A stretch of 64,000 bases of DNA from Ktedonobacter racemifer DSM 44963 (GCF_000178855.1 NZ_ADVG01000003.1:2343341-2407340); one strand, 5' to 3'; counted from the first letter of the stretch, positions 53,033 to 62,300 are shown. Notes: generated by a model from the letters alone, not told the origin. Program-made: numbers and translations.

Positions 53033-54184
53033 ATGATGAACAGACGACCACTAGGAGCTGACACCGAGCCAATGGACCAGCGCGTCCCATTTCGTCATCC
53101 AGAAGCGGACCTCCTCCAGCTCTATGGCAGCCACTCGCTGGCCTTCTTTGGTATGGCACCAGAAAATGAGCAGTTCCTGGCACCAGGGAATCAGGGCTTG
53201 ATCACCTATCGCGTGGTCAATCGCGTGGCGGTGGCCCTCGGAGACCCCTTGTGCGCGCCGGAGGCAGTCAAAGCAGTCACGCGCAGCTTTCTCGCCTTTT
53301 GCCGCGTGCATCGCTGGACCGTAGCGTTCTATCAGACAGGTCCCGACTTTCTGGCGATCTATCGGGCCCTCCATCTGCATGCGTTCAAGATGGGGGAAGA
53401 GGCGATGCTCTTTCCCCAGACCTTCAGTTTGCAAGGCCCAGCTCTGGCCAAAGTCCGCACCCGGTGTCGGCACGCGCAGCGGGAAGGAGTGCAGATCCAG
53501 TGGTACGAGGGCGTTTTACCAGCCGCAGTGATGCAGCAGCTTGTCTCCATTTCCGACGCCTGGCTCGAAAGCAAAGGAGGCCAACAGGCAGAGGAGACGG
53601 GCTTTAGCACGGGGAAATGCTCTGAGATACAGACGAACGCTCGACGAGCTGACCGGCTTACCGGCCTGCTTGTCCCATCGCATGGTGCGTTACCTGCGCT
53701 GCCACTCGTGACCGGCGTCGCCCTGACCCGCTCTGGTCAGGCGTGCGCTTTTGTCACCTTTACTCCCATCTACGGCGTGGCAGAGGGCTCGGAAGGCACC
53801 GGTCAACGCTGGGGCTGGGCGCTCGATCTGATGCGCCGCACGGTGGATGCCCCTTCTGGCGCGATGGATCTGTTACTGGGACAGGCTCTCGAACGCTTCC
53901 GGGCACGGGGAGCACACAGGGCCAGCCTGGCCCTGGTCGCACTGGCTGATACCAGGCAGGAAATGGCCCAACCCTGGCGGTACCTCGTCGATCTTGCCGC
54001 CCGCCGCATGGCCCTATTCGAGCAGCGCCAGACGCTCTTGCGCTTCAAACAGAAATTTGCTCCCTGCTGGGAGAGCCGCTACCTGGTCGTCGATTCCAGG
54101 CTCGCCCTCCCAAAAGTTGCTCTGGCAGTGTTGCGCCTGCGCCATTACTCGGGAGGCGGCTTCATGAGACTGCTGACGAGATAA
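53033..54184 (+). CDS. MprF-like phosphatidylglycerol lysyltransferase domain protein (DUF2156)
   Basis: A protein of about 383 residues corresponding to the soluble aminoacyl-transfer domain of MprF. HSLAFFGMAPENEQFLAPGN, then LITYRVVNRVAVALGDPLCA, FCRVHRWTVAFYQTGPDFLA, ALHLHAFKMGEEAMLF and, late, GAMDLLLGQALERFRARGAH with MRRTVDAPSGAMD give two GNAT-like halves. It lacks the flippase helices of full MprF. It may attach an amino acid to a lipid and so alter surface charge. The ATG at 53033 follows AAGGGA. 82 bp after the GT39 gene and 5 bp before gtrA: an operon. Confidence 0.75.
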   Translation: MMNRRPLGADTEPMDQRVPFRHPEADLLQLYGSHSLAFFGMAPENEQFLAPGNQGLITYRVVNRVAVALGDPLCAPEAVKAVTRSFLAFCRVHRWTVAFYQTGPDFLAIYRALHLHAFKMGEEAMLFPQTFSLQGPALAKVRTRCRHAQREGVQIQWYEGVLPAAVMQQLVSISDAWLESKGGQQAEETGFSTGKCSEIQTNARRADRLTGLLVPSHGALPALPLVTGVALTRSGQACAFVTFTPIYGVAEGSEGTGQRWGWALDLMRRTVDAPSGAMDLLLGQALERFRARGAHRASLALVALADTRQEMAQPWRYLVDLAARRMALFEQRQTLLRFKQKFAPCWESRYLVVDSRLALPKVALAVLRLRHYSGGGFMRLLTR

Positions 54185-54189
54185 GCCAT

Positions 54190-54777
54190 ATGGATGAAAT
54201 CGATCAGAGGAGGAACCATTCGTTTTCCCAGCAAGTACCACCCCAGTCCGAAGCAAAGCGGGCGAAGAGTGCGGGTAGCACAGGCTTCCAGTTTCTTCGC
54301 TACTGCCTGGTGGGCGGAATCAACACAATCATCGATGTGTCGGTCCTCAATGCCCTGCTCTGGCGCGATCCTTCGCACAATGTCCAACTTCTGGTGGCCT
54401 ATAACTCCGTGGCGTATGCCAGCGGCGCGGTGAGTAGTTTTTTCTTGAACAAATACTGGACGTTTCGGCGCAAGCAGCAGCCAACACGCCAGGAGGTAGG
54501 GCGCTTTCTCATCAGCGTGGCTCTCGAAATTCTTTCGAACAATGCTCTCCTGTGGCTCGCAGGGATGGCTCTGTCTCCCTTCATGGCCAATGTGGCCGTG
54601 TGGGGCAATACCTCAAAACTGCTGGCAGTGGCCGCGAATGCGGTGCTCTCGTACCTCCTCATGCGCTTCTGGATCTTTGCCAGTGGAACGCAGGACCGCG
54701 CGATCCCGAAAGGCGCTTCTCCCCCGACAGCCGCCGGAAAGGAGAACATAAAGGAAATTCCTTCTCAGTTTCCTTAG
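54190..54777 (+). CDS. GtrA-family membrane protein
   Basis: A 195-residue protein with four membrane helices: FLRYCLVGGINTIIDVSVLN, VAYNSVAYASGAVSSFFLNK, GRFLISVALEILSNNALLWL and LLAVAANAVLSYLLMRFWIF. NKYWTFRR between helices is the GtrA signature. GtrA proteins are thought to move polyprenyl-linked sugars across the membrane, which suits its place behind a GT39 enzyme that needs such a donor outside. Starts 5 bp after the previous stop, so translation is probably coupled. Confidence 0.85.
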   Translation: MDEIDQRRNHSFSQQVPPQSEAKRAKSAGSTGFQFLRYCLVGGINTIIDVSVLNALLWRDPSHNVQLLVAYNSVAYASGAVSSFFLNKYWTFRRKQQPTRQEVGRFLISVALEILSNNALLWLAGMALSPFMANVAVWGNTSKLLAVAANAVLSYLLMRFWIFASGTQDRAIPKGASPPTAAGKENIKEIPSQFP

Positions 54778-54866
54778 CGTTATGTTTCGTTCCATTCATA
54801 CAGAAAGCGGCCTGAACGCACTCGACATTCACGCCTCCGCCTCTCATGAAAGCAAGGAGAAGATGC

Positions 54867-56025
54867 ATGCAACCTTTCGATTGGCAGCCTCCAGTAGCAC
54901 TTTCCGAGCGAGAAGAACACATTGTCCAACGGATACGAAGAGCCAGGTTATTTGTGTTCCTCCGCCACCATCGGCACGAATTGTTCGATAGAACATTCCA
55001 ACAGGAACTGGCGAATCTCTACCGGTCCAGCAAGCGTGGGCATCCACCCATCGCCCCCGCACAAGTCGCCCTGGCGATCATTCTGCAAGCGTACACAGGG
55101 GTGTCCGATGACGAGGTGATCGAAGCGACACTCATGGATCGGCGCTGGCAGTTAGTGCTGGACTGTTTAGACACTGATCAGGCACCCTTTAGCAAGGGCA
55201 CATTCGTTGCTTTTCGCAAGCGCCTCATCGACGCGCAAATGGATCGACGGCTCATTGAACGGACGATTGAGTTGGCCAGCCAAAATCAGGAGGTTGTATC
55301 GCGAGCTTTACGTGCGGCACTGGATAGCAGTCCGCTGTGGGGAGCGGGTCGAGTCGAAGATACGTACAATCTCATTGGGCACGCGCTGAAAAAGATGATG
55401 CGCGTGGTGGCCGAGCAGCAGGGAAGAGATTTAGTCGAAGTGGGGCAAGAGGCCGGAGCAGAGGTGGTCTGTGGGGCCAGTCTGAAGGCGACACTCGATC
55501 GGGATTGGGATCGACCAGGGCAGCGAGAAGAAGCGCTGAGCCTGGTCTTGCAGGTCTTGCAGACAGTAGAAACATGGGTGCAGACGTTACAACAGGATGA
55601 GGCGGAACTGGCCAAACCGCCTCTGGAAATCGCTTGCCAGGTGAAAGAGCAAAATGTGCAGGTCGATGAGCATGGGAAAGCCCATCTGATCAAAGGCGTG
55701 GCCAAAGATCGACGCATCAGCATTGAAGATGCCGAAATGCGTCATGGTCGCAAAAGTCGCAGCGTGCGTGTGGATGGATACAAGCGGCACGTGCTCCACG
55801 ATTTGGACACTGGTCTTATCCGCGTGGTCGGAATTACTCCTGCCAATGTCCCCGAAGCCAGCGTGACCAGAGAAATCAGTGCAGACCTGGAGCAGCAGGG
55901 AGTCTATTTAAAGGAAATCCATATCGATCGGGCCTACTTGAGTAGCCATCTCGTGCATGAGCGGAGCGATGGATTGGAGATCTATTGCAAAGCCTGGCCA
56001 GTTCGCGAGGGGAAACGCTTTTCCA
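54867..56025 (+). pseudogene. IS1182-family transposase, interrupted by IS110-C
   Basis: Starts MQPFDWQPPVALSEREEHIV, with AAGGAGA six bases upstream. Conserved parts are RRARLFVFLRHHRHELFD, PPIAPAQVALAIILQAYTGV, MDRRWQLVLDCLDTDQAPFS, ALRAALDSSPLWGAGRVEDT (catalytic Asp) and EIHIDRAYLSS (second Asp). At 56025 the reading is cut by the right end of IS110-C; rejoining to 61880 restores KRFSK|RFMALNI before a repeat ends it at about 61900. The C-terminal third with the Glu is absent. Confidence 0.8.
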
Positions 56026-56147
56026 AGAAGCTATAGAATTTGTCAACCCTCCGGCAAGTCACCCGAAGGTCAAGCTGAGCGCGGTGGCACACCATGCCCC
56101 CCTGAAGCCGCCTTGTGCAAAGCGGCTAGCCTGAGCGTGACCCCGGA

Positions 56148-56182
56148 TCTGGGTGGGCGCTAGCTGCTAGCGCCCACCCAGA
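56148..56182. terminator. perfect hairpin over the IS110-C stop codon
   Basis: Two 17-bp arms (56148-56164 and 56166-56182) with a one-base spacer contain the transposase stop codon at 56160-56162. No T-run follows. Same position as the palindromes of IS110-A and B, but a different sequence. Confidence 0.6.
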
Positions 56183-56948
56183 CTTTGCTGGGATCGTAGT
56201 CCTCTCCGGTTTTCATCAGGTGAGTTGTCACCGCCACCATTTTGCGCATGACAGCCATCACCGCAGACATTTTCTTGAGTCCTCGCTCCACCAGATGATG
56301 ATAATAGGCTCCAAAGGCAGAGCCTTCCAGGTGAATGCTGCGTATGGCGGCCAGGTAGAGGATCTGGCGCAATAAACCACTGCCTCGCTTGGAGAGCTTG
56401 GCTTTGCCCTTCCATTTGCCGCTCTCTTTGATTTCGATATCCATGCCAGCGTAGGCTACCGCCTGGTCCGTGCGAGTAAAGCGATTCACCTCCCCCAGTT
56501 CAGCCCGCAACACTGCCACTGTTTTCGGTCCCAACTCTGGCATCTGCCGTAAGCCCTTGGTTCCTGGGTCCGTCGTGATCAGCTGCTCCAACTCCTCTTC
56601 CAGCCGCGTAAGATTGGCCTGGGTATGCTCAAGTTGATCGCAGAGGATACGCAAACTGCTCGTCCGTCCGCTCACGACACGTCCGCTGCCGATGGACGCC
56701 TGGGCCACCGCCACCAATTTCTTGGCGGTGGGGCGACCGAAATGGGCCGCAGGAACGACTCGCAGCACCTGGTACACCGCCTCCACCCCAGCCTCTGCAA
56801 CCGCCTGAGCATGCGGATACGTTTTGAGCACGGCCAGGGCACCTTGCCCACAGGGATCAGCAAAGATCTGGCTGAACTCGGGAAAAAGCACGACCACCAG
56901 AGCCTGGATCTGGTTCTGATAGCGGGCTGCCTCTTCGCGAGAGACTGG
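56160..56948 (-). pseudogene. IS110-C transposase, 3' exon
   Basis: Encodes SREEAARYQNQIQALVVVLF, the helical middle part and the Tnp_20 domain: ELGPKTVAVLRAELGEVNRF and LSKRGSGLLRQILYLAAIRS with the presumed catalytic Ser. It ends KVWVGASS. It begins directly after the 3' end of the group II intron. With the most canonical intron ends the two exons would join one base out of frame; joining one base earlier restores the frame. Confidence 0.75.
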
Positions 56949-59362
56949 GTTAAACTAAGCAAGTTTGTTACCTCCCTTGCTCGTCTTCAAAGTCGGACGT
57001 GACACTTTCGCGTCATCCGGCTCCTCAATAGCTTGGCTCTTGTCATGAGTACCTCTAACAGTTGAGGAGCCATCCTCTGCCGTTTTTCGATCGTGGCAAT
57101 GTCGATGGAGGACTTGCCAGTTGACATAGGCATCTTTCCCTCCGAGTGAGCGGGGAATGATGTGGTCGAGTTCCAACAGGTCTCCATCTTTAAAGTGCAG
57201 TTTGCACCACGGGCATTTCCCTTGTTGCCTTTTGAGAAGTTGTGCTTCTCTGTCGGTCAGGTCAGGGTGTTTGCCCATGCGTGCCCCCCAATAGACCCAA
57301 TCGCCATCGAAAGGATTTTTGTCTTCGCGGATTTTGACATGCCGATGGATATGGAATTGTTGGTGTTTCAACAATCGTGTCCCATCGAGTGTGGCAAAAT
57401 CCCATTTAACGTCTTTCTTTCCAATCCGCTCATGAGTATGCCAATATTTGTTGGTAACCCAATCCACGGATTTGTTAGTATGGCGACGTTTCGCCCAACT
57501 CATGAGCTTTATCCAGGTCAGATGATCAGCTTTAGAAAACGTCTCACTGGCCATGCATCTGGCATAGTAATTGCACCAGCCTCGAATCATTGGATTGAGT
57601 TGTCCAATCACACTTCTCTGGTCCTGGGCTTTGCGTTGTTTAATCGCTTGTCCCATTGCCTTGAGATGTCGGGATATTGCTTCTTTGCTTGGCGTGATAT
57701 GTGTTTTGAAGCCGAGTGGAAACGAGTTTGGGCTTCCCATCTTTCCCGTGTGTGTCTTCCCGACACGATATTGTTGGATGTGAAAGCCCAGGAAGTCGAA
57801 GCCTACATTCCCTTCATACCTTTCCAGTGTGTGAGTAATGCGCGTTTTGCTCGGTTTCAGTTCCAGGCCCATGTTTGCTAACCATTCATTCACGATCTGC
57901 TTCACCTGCTCAATAACCGCCAATTCTTGATGCAGCACCACAAAGTCATCAGCGTAACGTACGACAAAGGGCTTCCAGTTGTCGATGACTTTCCCGTTCA
58001 GTCTTTTTGACTTGGGAAAGTGCGAGCGTATGGCTGTTTCTAAGCCATGCAGCGCAATATTGGCGAGTAATGGCGAAGCGACTCCTCCTTGGGGAGTTCC
58101 TTCTTCGGACGGGAATAGGGTTTCCCCATCCATAATCCCTGCTTTAAGCCATGCCTTGATGACACGCTCTATTGCCGGGATGGTGGCGAGTTTGGTAAGC
58201 AGCGCTTGCTGATCAATTCGGTCGAAACATTTCGCGATATCCGCATCGAGCACGTACCGCGGCTTCTTGCTGATGACGCTGTATATTTCTTCAATCGCAT
58301 CATGGCCTGAACGTCCTGGTCGAAAGCCATAACTGTTCGGCTCGAATTTGGCCTCCCATTCTGGCTCTAAAGCAAGCTTGATAAGAGCTTGAAGGCTGCG
58401 GTCTTGCAGGACAGGAATGCCCAACCCGCGCTTTTCGGTGGTGCCTGGTTTCGGTATCCAGACACGTCGCACAGGCTGGGCTTTGAGGTCTAGGTCCAAT
58501 CGCAGGACAAGGGCCATCCGCTCGCTCGGTCTGAGGCGTTTGATCCCATCGATCCCGGCGGTGTTCTTCCCTCGGTTGTCCTGGGTAACTCTCCGTACTG
58601 CGAGACATTTCGCTGACCAGGATTTGAGTAAGAGTCTTTGGAGTGAGTGAACCGCCTTCGTCTCGCCACGAAGCGAGGCTTGATAGATACGCTTTTGGAG
58701 CTTGTACACTTGCCGTTCGATGGTTTCCCAGGGCAAGTGCTCCCATCTATACATGAAAGTGTTCATAGCGTGTGTACTCCTACTTAAGTCTCTATCATCC
58801 AGACTATCGTGTCTGCGTCGGCGTATCCTGGGTTTACTTCTTCACCCAGGCATTAGCTTCTCAGACAATCCTCCCATCATTGAGCTTGCGGTTGACACCT
58901 GCTCCACGTATCGACCTTCCGTGAAGAACCACAATGATGGTTATCCCGTTCCTGATATTCGTTTTCTGTAGCGTTAGGAAGGGCACTCTCCACCGGGTTT
59001 CTCAGGGGTGAACCCTGGTCATGCATACATTGCCAGGCCCCTATCCGGTACCATTTTGGTCAAGCCAATAGCTCACGTAGGCTTGTGTGCGCTAACGGTG
59101 GATTACCGTACCTTCGCTCGCGTTCTCCATAGCTACTTGCATGCAGGTCTCCTCTGGTGAGTTCAGGTTCTTCCTGCGCTCTTCCCGCTTCAGGGATTGA
59201 TGGTCAGTCGCTACCCTGGGGAAGAGGCTTTTCCTCGTTCACAAAGGGTTGGGAATTGACAGGTATCGGTCTCACCCAACATCGAATATCAAGTTGTAAA
59301 GGTTTGTGGCCTTTCTCCTCATCCTCTATGCGAGAGCATAGTTTCGAGGAAACGGGTCGCAC
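56949..59362 (-). mobile_element. group II intron inserted in the IS110-C transposase gene
   Basis: A 2.41-kb intron on the minus strand. It starts GTGCGACCCG (consensus GUGYG) at 59362. About 600 nt of domains I-III precede the reverse transcriptase gene. Domain V is recognisable at 56988-57023 (GAGCCGGATGACGCGAAAGT then GTCACGTCCGAC). Domain VI, GAGCAAG...CTTGCTTAG, follows and the intron ends GTTTAAC. The reading frame runs through domains V and VI. Flanking exons are the two halves of the IS110 transposase. Confidence 0.8.
56955..58766 (-). CDS. ltrA: group II intron reverse transcriptase/maturase with HNH endonuclease
   Basis: A 603-residue multifunctional intron protein of the chloroplast-like type. 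The RT domain has RRVTQDNRGKNTAGIDGIKR, GIPVLQDRSLQALIKLALEP, YVLDADIAKCFDRIDQQALL, GTPQGGVASPLLANIALHGL and the catalytic YADD in VVRYADDFVVLH. The maturase domain includes RGWCNYYARCMASETFSKAD. The HNH domain shows CPWCKLHFKDGDLLELDHII and HCHDRKT. It would splice the intron RNA and mobilise it into new DNA. Length and motifs are complete. The last 20 residues overlap intron domains V-VI. Confidence 0.92.
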   Translation of the reverse strand: MNTFMYRWEHLPWETIERQVYKLQKRIYQASLRGETKAVHSLQRLLLKSWSAKCLAVRRVTQDNRGKNTAGIDGIKRLRPSERMALVLRLDLDLKAQPVRRVWIPKPGTTEKRGLGIPVLQDRSLQALIKLALEPEWEAKFEPNSYGFRPGRSGHDAIEEIYSVISKKPRYVLDADIAKCFDRIDQQALLTKLATIPAIERVIKAWLKAGIMDGETLFPSEEGTPQGGVASPLLANIALHGLETAIRSHFPKSKRLNGKVIDNWKPFVVRYADDFVVLHQELAVIEQVKQIVNEWLANMGLELKPSKTRITHTLERYEGNVGFDFLGFHIQQYRVGKTHTGKMGSPNSFPLGFKTHITPSKEAISRHLKAMGQAIKQRKAQDQRSVIGQLNPMIRGWCNYYARCMASETFSKADHLTWIKLMSWAKRRHTNKSVDWVTNKYWHTHERIGKKDVKWDFATLDGTRLLKHQQFHIHRHVKIREDKNPFDGDWVYWGARMGKHPDLTDREAQLLKRQQGKCPWCKLHFKDGDLLELDHIIPRSLGGKDAYVNWQVLHRHCHDRKTAEDGSSTVRGTHDKSQAIEEPDDAKVSRPTLKTSKGGNKLA

Positions 59363-59826
59363 GTGTGCAAACGCACCAATTCGCGGTATGTGGCGACCTG
59401 CTCACCGGGAATAGAGCCAACACGCGCTTCCCCGCTGAGCAAGACACGAGCAATGGTCATCGCATCCAGTCGGTCGGTCTTGGCTCGCAAGCCCTGTTGC
59501 TGGTGATAATGGTGGGTTTGTCCAGGATGCAACAGGCGCATCTGGTAGCCTCTCTGCTCCAGTTCGTAGTACAGGTTCTCATGGTAGCGCGAGGTCGCCT
59601 CCATCCCAATAACGATCTGGTTGGGGGCGGCATCCAACTGGGTGAGTTTCTCCTCGAACACCTTCCATCCCTCCTGGGTGTTAGCAAAGGTGATCGGCTT
59701 GACCACCACATTTTTGTCTGGCCGTGTGACGCAGCCGGAACAGGATTGGCTTCCAATGTCAATCCCACAGACGTACTTGGTCGTCGCTTCCTCCTCTGAG
59801 GAGGAAGCCGATGGAGTCGTATTCAT
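59363..59826 (-). pseudogene. IS110-C transposase, 5' exon
   Basis: Starts MNTTPSASSSEEEATTKYVC (ATG at 59826, parallel to the IS110-B start). It carries CGIDIGSQSC (Asp), IVIGMEATSRYHENLYYELE (Glu) and LRAKTDRLDAMTIARVLLSG (two Asp), and ends RELVRLH, at the intron's GTGCG. Together with 56160-56948 it makes a full-length recombinase if the intron is removed. Confidence 0.8.
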
Positions 59827-60091
59827 CGCACACCTGCTTTTGCTGACTCTCTCCATCCGTGGCTCTTCCATCTGGTGCAGCCTGGCACCGCGATAAACTA
59901 GCGAGAAGCCCGACCATCCAGGGTGAGCGTCAGCTCACATCGGATCGGCAATCTGGCCCGTGGGGCTGCTTTTCGAGCAGCCGCGAGCTGTTGCAACAAG
60001 CCTCATAGACCCTTGGTACCCTGGTGGACGGGGAGCTGTCTTGGAAAGGAGGTCACTGTTGTTGAACAGGCCACGAGCAAGCACCTGGGCT
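59827..60091 (-). ncRNA. left-end leader of IS110-C, candidate bridge RNA (interrupted)
   Basis: On the minus strand 60073-59990 reads GTGGCCTGTTCA, CAGTGACC, GACAGCTCCCCGTCC, GGGTCTATGAGGCTTGTTGC, the same ordered blocks as the leaders of IS110-A and B. The promoter-proximal 27 bp lie beyond IS110-B at 61853-61879, so a transcript from the native start would run into that element. Confidence 0.45.
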
Positions 60092-60105
60092 CATATAATA
60101 GTTTG

Positions 60106-60330
60106 AGTGTAGCCCCTGAGGAGTGATCCCTCTGGAGGGTATACTGGTGAGAGCAGCGGGAGAGCCGACGTTTAGGCTTGTGGCCTGTTCAGATACCTGA
60201 ACAGTGACCCGCCTTCGAGAGACGGCTCCCCGTCCGCCAGGGCAGAAAGGGTCTATGAGGCTTGTTGCAACCGCCAGTGGTCCGTACCCAGGAACCACCA
60301 GGCTCGATTGCCTATCCGGACACGCGCTGA
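60106..60330 (+). ncRNA. candidate bridge RNA of IS110-B
   Basis: The leader has TATAAT at 60094-60099 and the conserved blocks GTGGCCTGTTC, CAGTGACC, GACGGCTCCCCGTCC and GGGTCTATGAGGCTTGTTGC between 60178 and 60271. The hairpin GACGG-CTCC-CCGTC is kept in all three IS110 copies with small changes. The variable bases between blocks would be the target and donor loops. Boundaries are estimates. Confidence 0.5.
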
Positions 60331-60428
60331 CGCTCGCCCCGGTTGGTCGGGTTTCTCGCTGAGAATGGTGCTAGGCAGCACCGAACGGCACATCCAGGGA
60401 TAGGAAGAAGAAGCAAAGCAGGTGCGCG

Positions 60429-61685
60429 ATGAATACGACTCCATCGGCTTCCCCTGCTGAAGAGGAAGCGAGCATCAAGTACGTCTGTGGTGTTGACGTG
60501 GGAAGCCAATCCTGCGTAGGCTGCATTTGCCGGCCTGACAAAAGCATCGTGGTCAAGTCAATCGCCTTTGCCAATGCCAGAGAAGGCTGGAAGGTCTGGG
60601 AAGAGAAGTTGAGCCAGTTGGATACACCTCCCAACCAGATCGTGATCGGCATGGAAGCCACCTCCCGCTACCATGAGAATCTCTACCACGAATTGGAGCG
60701 ACGTGGCTATGTCCTGCGTCTCTTGCATCCTCGCCAAACCCATCAATTCCACGAGCGGCAGGGATTACGCGCGAAGACCGATCGGCTGGACGCGATGACG
60801 ATCGCCAAAGTCGCGGTTCGAGTGGGGAAGCGCGAGTCGGCTATGTGCCCAGCGAGCTAGTGGTCACGTATCGGGAACTGGTTCGCTTGCATATGCGCTT
60901 GAGCGATGAGGCGGCAGCCTATCAAAACGAGATCCGGGCTCTGGTCGTGGTACTTTTCCCTGAGTTCACCCAGATCTTTACTGATCCCTGCGGACAGACG
61001 GCGCTCACTGTGCTCAAAGCGTTTCCCAGCGCTCAGGCTGTGGCCGAGGTAGGTGTTGAGCCCCTCTTCCAACTGCTGCGCACGCTGAAGCCTGCACACT
61101 ATGGCCGTCCAACCGCCCAGAAGCGGGTAGCTTTGGCCAAAGCGAGTGTGAGTAGTGGGCGAGCACTCGCCGGGCGATCGCTCAGCTTGCGGATTCTCTG
61201 CGATCAACTGGAGCACACCCAAGCGAATCTGGCACGTTTGGAGGCCGAGATTGAAGAACTCCTGACGAATGACCCAGGAGTGAAAGGATTACAACAAGTT
61301 CCTGGATGCGGGCTCCAAGACGGTGGCAGTACTCCGCGCTGAACTGGGAGACGCGCAACGGTTTGCACGGACAGACGAGGTGATCGCCTACGGAGGAATG
61401 GACATCGAGATCAAGGAAAGTGGTCTGTGGAAGGGCCAAGCCAAACTTTCCAAACGCGGCAGCGGCTTGCTGCGACGCATGCTCTACATGGCCGCTCTGC
61501 GCAGCATTTCTCTGGAAGGTTCGGTGTTTGGAACCTACTATCAGCGCCAGGTGGCACGCGGTCTCAAAAAGGGGTCAGCTCTGATGGCCGTCATGCGCAA
61601 AATGCTGGCCGTGGCTGCCCATTTACTTATGCATGAGGAGGAGGAATTTGATCCCACCAAAGTCGCGGTGGGGCCAGCGGGCTAA
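60429..61685 (+). pseudogene. IS110-B transposase, two frameshifts
   Basis: Three frames in order. The first, MNTTPSASPAEEEASIKYVC, CGVDVGSQSC, VIGMEATSRYHENLYHELE and LRAKTDRLDAMTIAKV, ends near 60815. The second, YVPSELVVTYRELVRLH by comparison with copy C, continues ALVVVLFPEFTQIFTDPCGQ, ends near 61311 and is followed by SKTVAVLRAELGDAQRFA, LSKRGSGLLRRMLYMAALRS and KVAVGPAG. The second shift looks like one extra G in TGCGGGCTCC. It is inactive unless the read is wrong. Confidence 0.8.
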
Positions 61686-61728
61686 CCCTAACTGTGTGAC
61701 TTGTTGGGGTTAGCCCGCTGGCCCCACC
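61667..61728. terminator. 22-bp-arm perfect hairpin over the IS110-B stop codon
   Basis: Arms 61667-61688 and 61707-61728 are exact reverse complements with an 18-base loop; the transposase stop is at 61683-61685. It corresponds to the palindromes in IS110-A and C. Confidence 0.6.
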
Positions 61729-61879
61729 CCCAGGTAGACCGTTCTCGGGTGCTTCAGGCTTGTCCTCAAGCGCAAGGAGGGAGTTATTTTACATATGACT
61801 ACACGTTTTTTCGGCATGGCCCACAAGGGGCTTGACAAATCCTATGGCTTCTCTCCCACTGCTCCCAAATTATTATATG

Positions 61880-62159
61880 AGCGGTTCATGGCGCTCAATA
61901 TTTGTAAATTCACGGCAAAATGATTCGCCTCATATTCGCTTTTTTGCGTTGAGAAGAGGTAGAAAGAGCAAACAATATGGCAACTCCAGATCTGTAAATT
62001 TGGGAATTCCCAAGATACCATGCAGCGTAGCCGCGCCACCCAGTATGAAACCGGGCGAAATATGGCAGTGTTTTCATTTTCTCCAGGAGTTTCAGATGAA
62101 TTTACAAGCAGGAACAGAGTATTCTGGCAGAAAACCCTGTCCCTGCTTCAGAGCGAGTA
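61880..62159. repeat. IS1182 tail fragment and repeat copy F
   Basis: 61880-61900 continues the IS1182 reading frame (RFMALN). From 61900 a repeat begins, TTTGTAAATTCACGG, and about 85 bp later TGTAAATTTGGGAATTCCC (61993-62011). The pair matches the order seen at 37560-37635 and, reversed, at 62500-62590. 62020-62159 holds no gene. Confidence 0.5.
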
Positions 62160-62300
62160 CTACTGGAGATATTTCTGTAGCGCCCGAATGCTCAGGCGCA
62201 ACACTTGCACAAGCAGAATCAGGATGTAGATGATTAGGGCAGCGCCCGCGAGATAGACGATGATGATTAGTGAACTCGATAAAAAACCAATGAACTCCAT
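62160..62300 (-). CDS. 46-residue single-pass membrane protein
   Basis: Starts MEFIGFLSSSLIIIVYLAGA, continues ALIIYILILLVQVLRLSIRA and ends LQKYLQ. Residues about 9-32 form one hydrophobic helix followed by a short amphipathic basic tail. The ATG at 62300 has GAAGAGG nine bases upstream. Small proteins of this shape are common as membrane regulators or uncharacterised peptides. It is surrounded by repeats and has no operon partner. The family is not recognised. Confidence 0.5.
   Translation of the reverse strand: MEFIGFLSSSLIIIVYLAGAALIIYILILLVQVLRLSIRALQKYLQ

Larger units (their letters stand above)
60092..61852 (+). mobile_element. IS110-family element B
   Basis: Left end CATATAATAGTTTG follows the core CT (60090-60091); right end closes TTGACAAATCCTATGGCTTC plus T at 61852. 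Rejoined target GGGCT|CTCCCAC belongs to the leader of IS110-C. 1.76 kb. The recombinase gene has two frameshifts. Confidence 0.8.
56026..61879 (-). mobile_element. IS110-family element C, split by a group II intron and by IS110-B
   Basis: Left end (minus strand) starts CATATAATAATTTGGG at 61879; right end closes TTGACAAATTCTATAGCTTC plus T at 56026. Rejoining the outer flanks gives TTTTCCA|AGCGGTTC, continuous with the IS1182 frame, core CT. Inside are a group II intron (56949-59362) in its transposase gene and a complete IS110-B (60092-61852) in its leader, 27 bp from the left end. The leader between tip and conserved block is about 45 bp shorter than in A and B. Confidence 0.75.
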
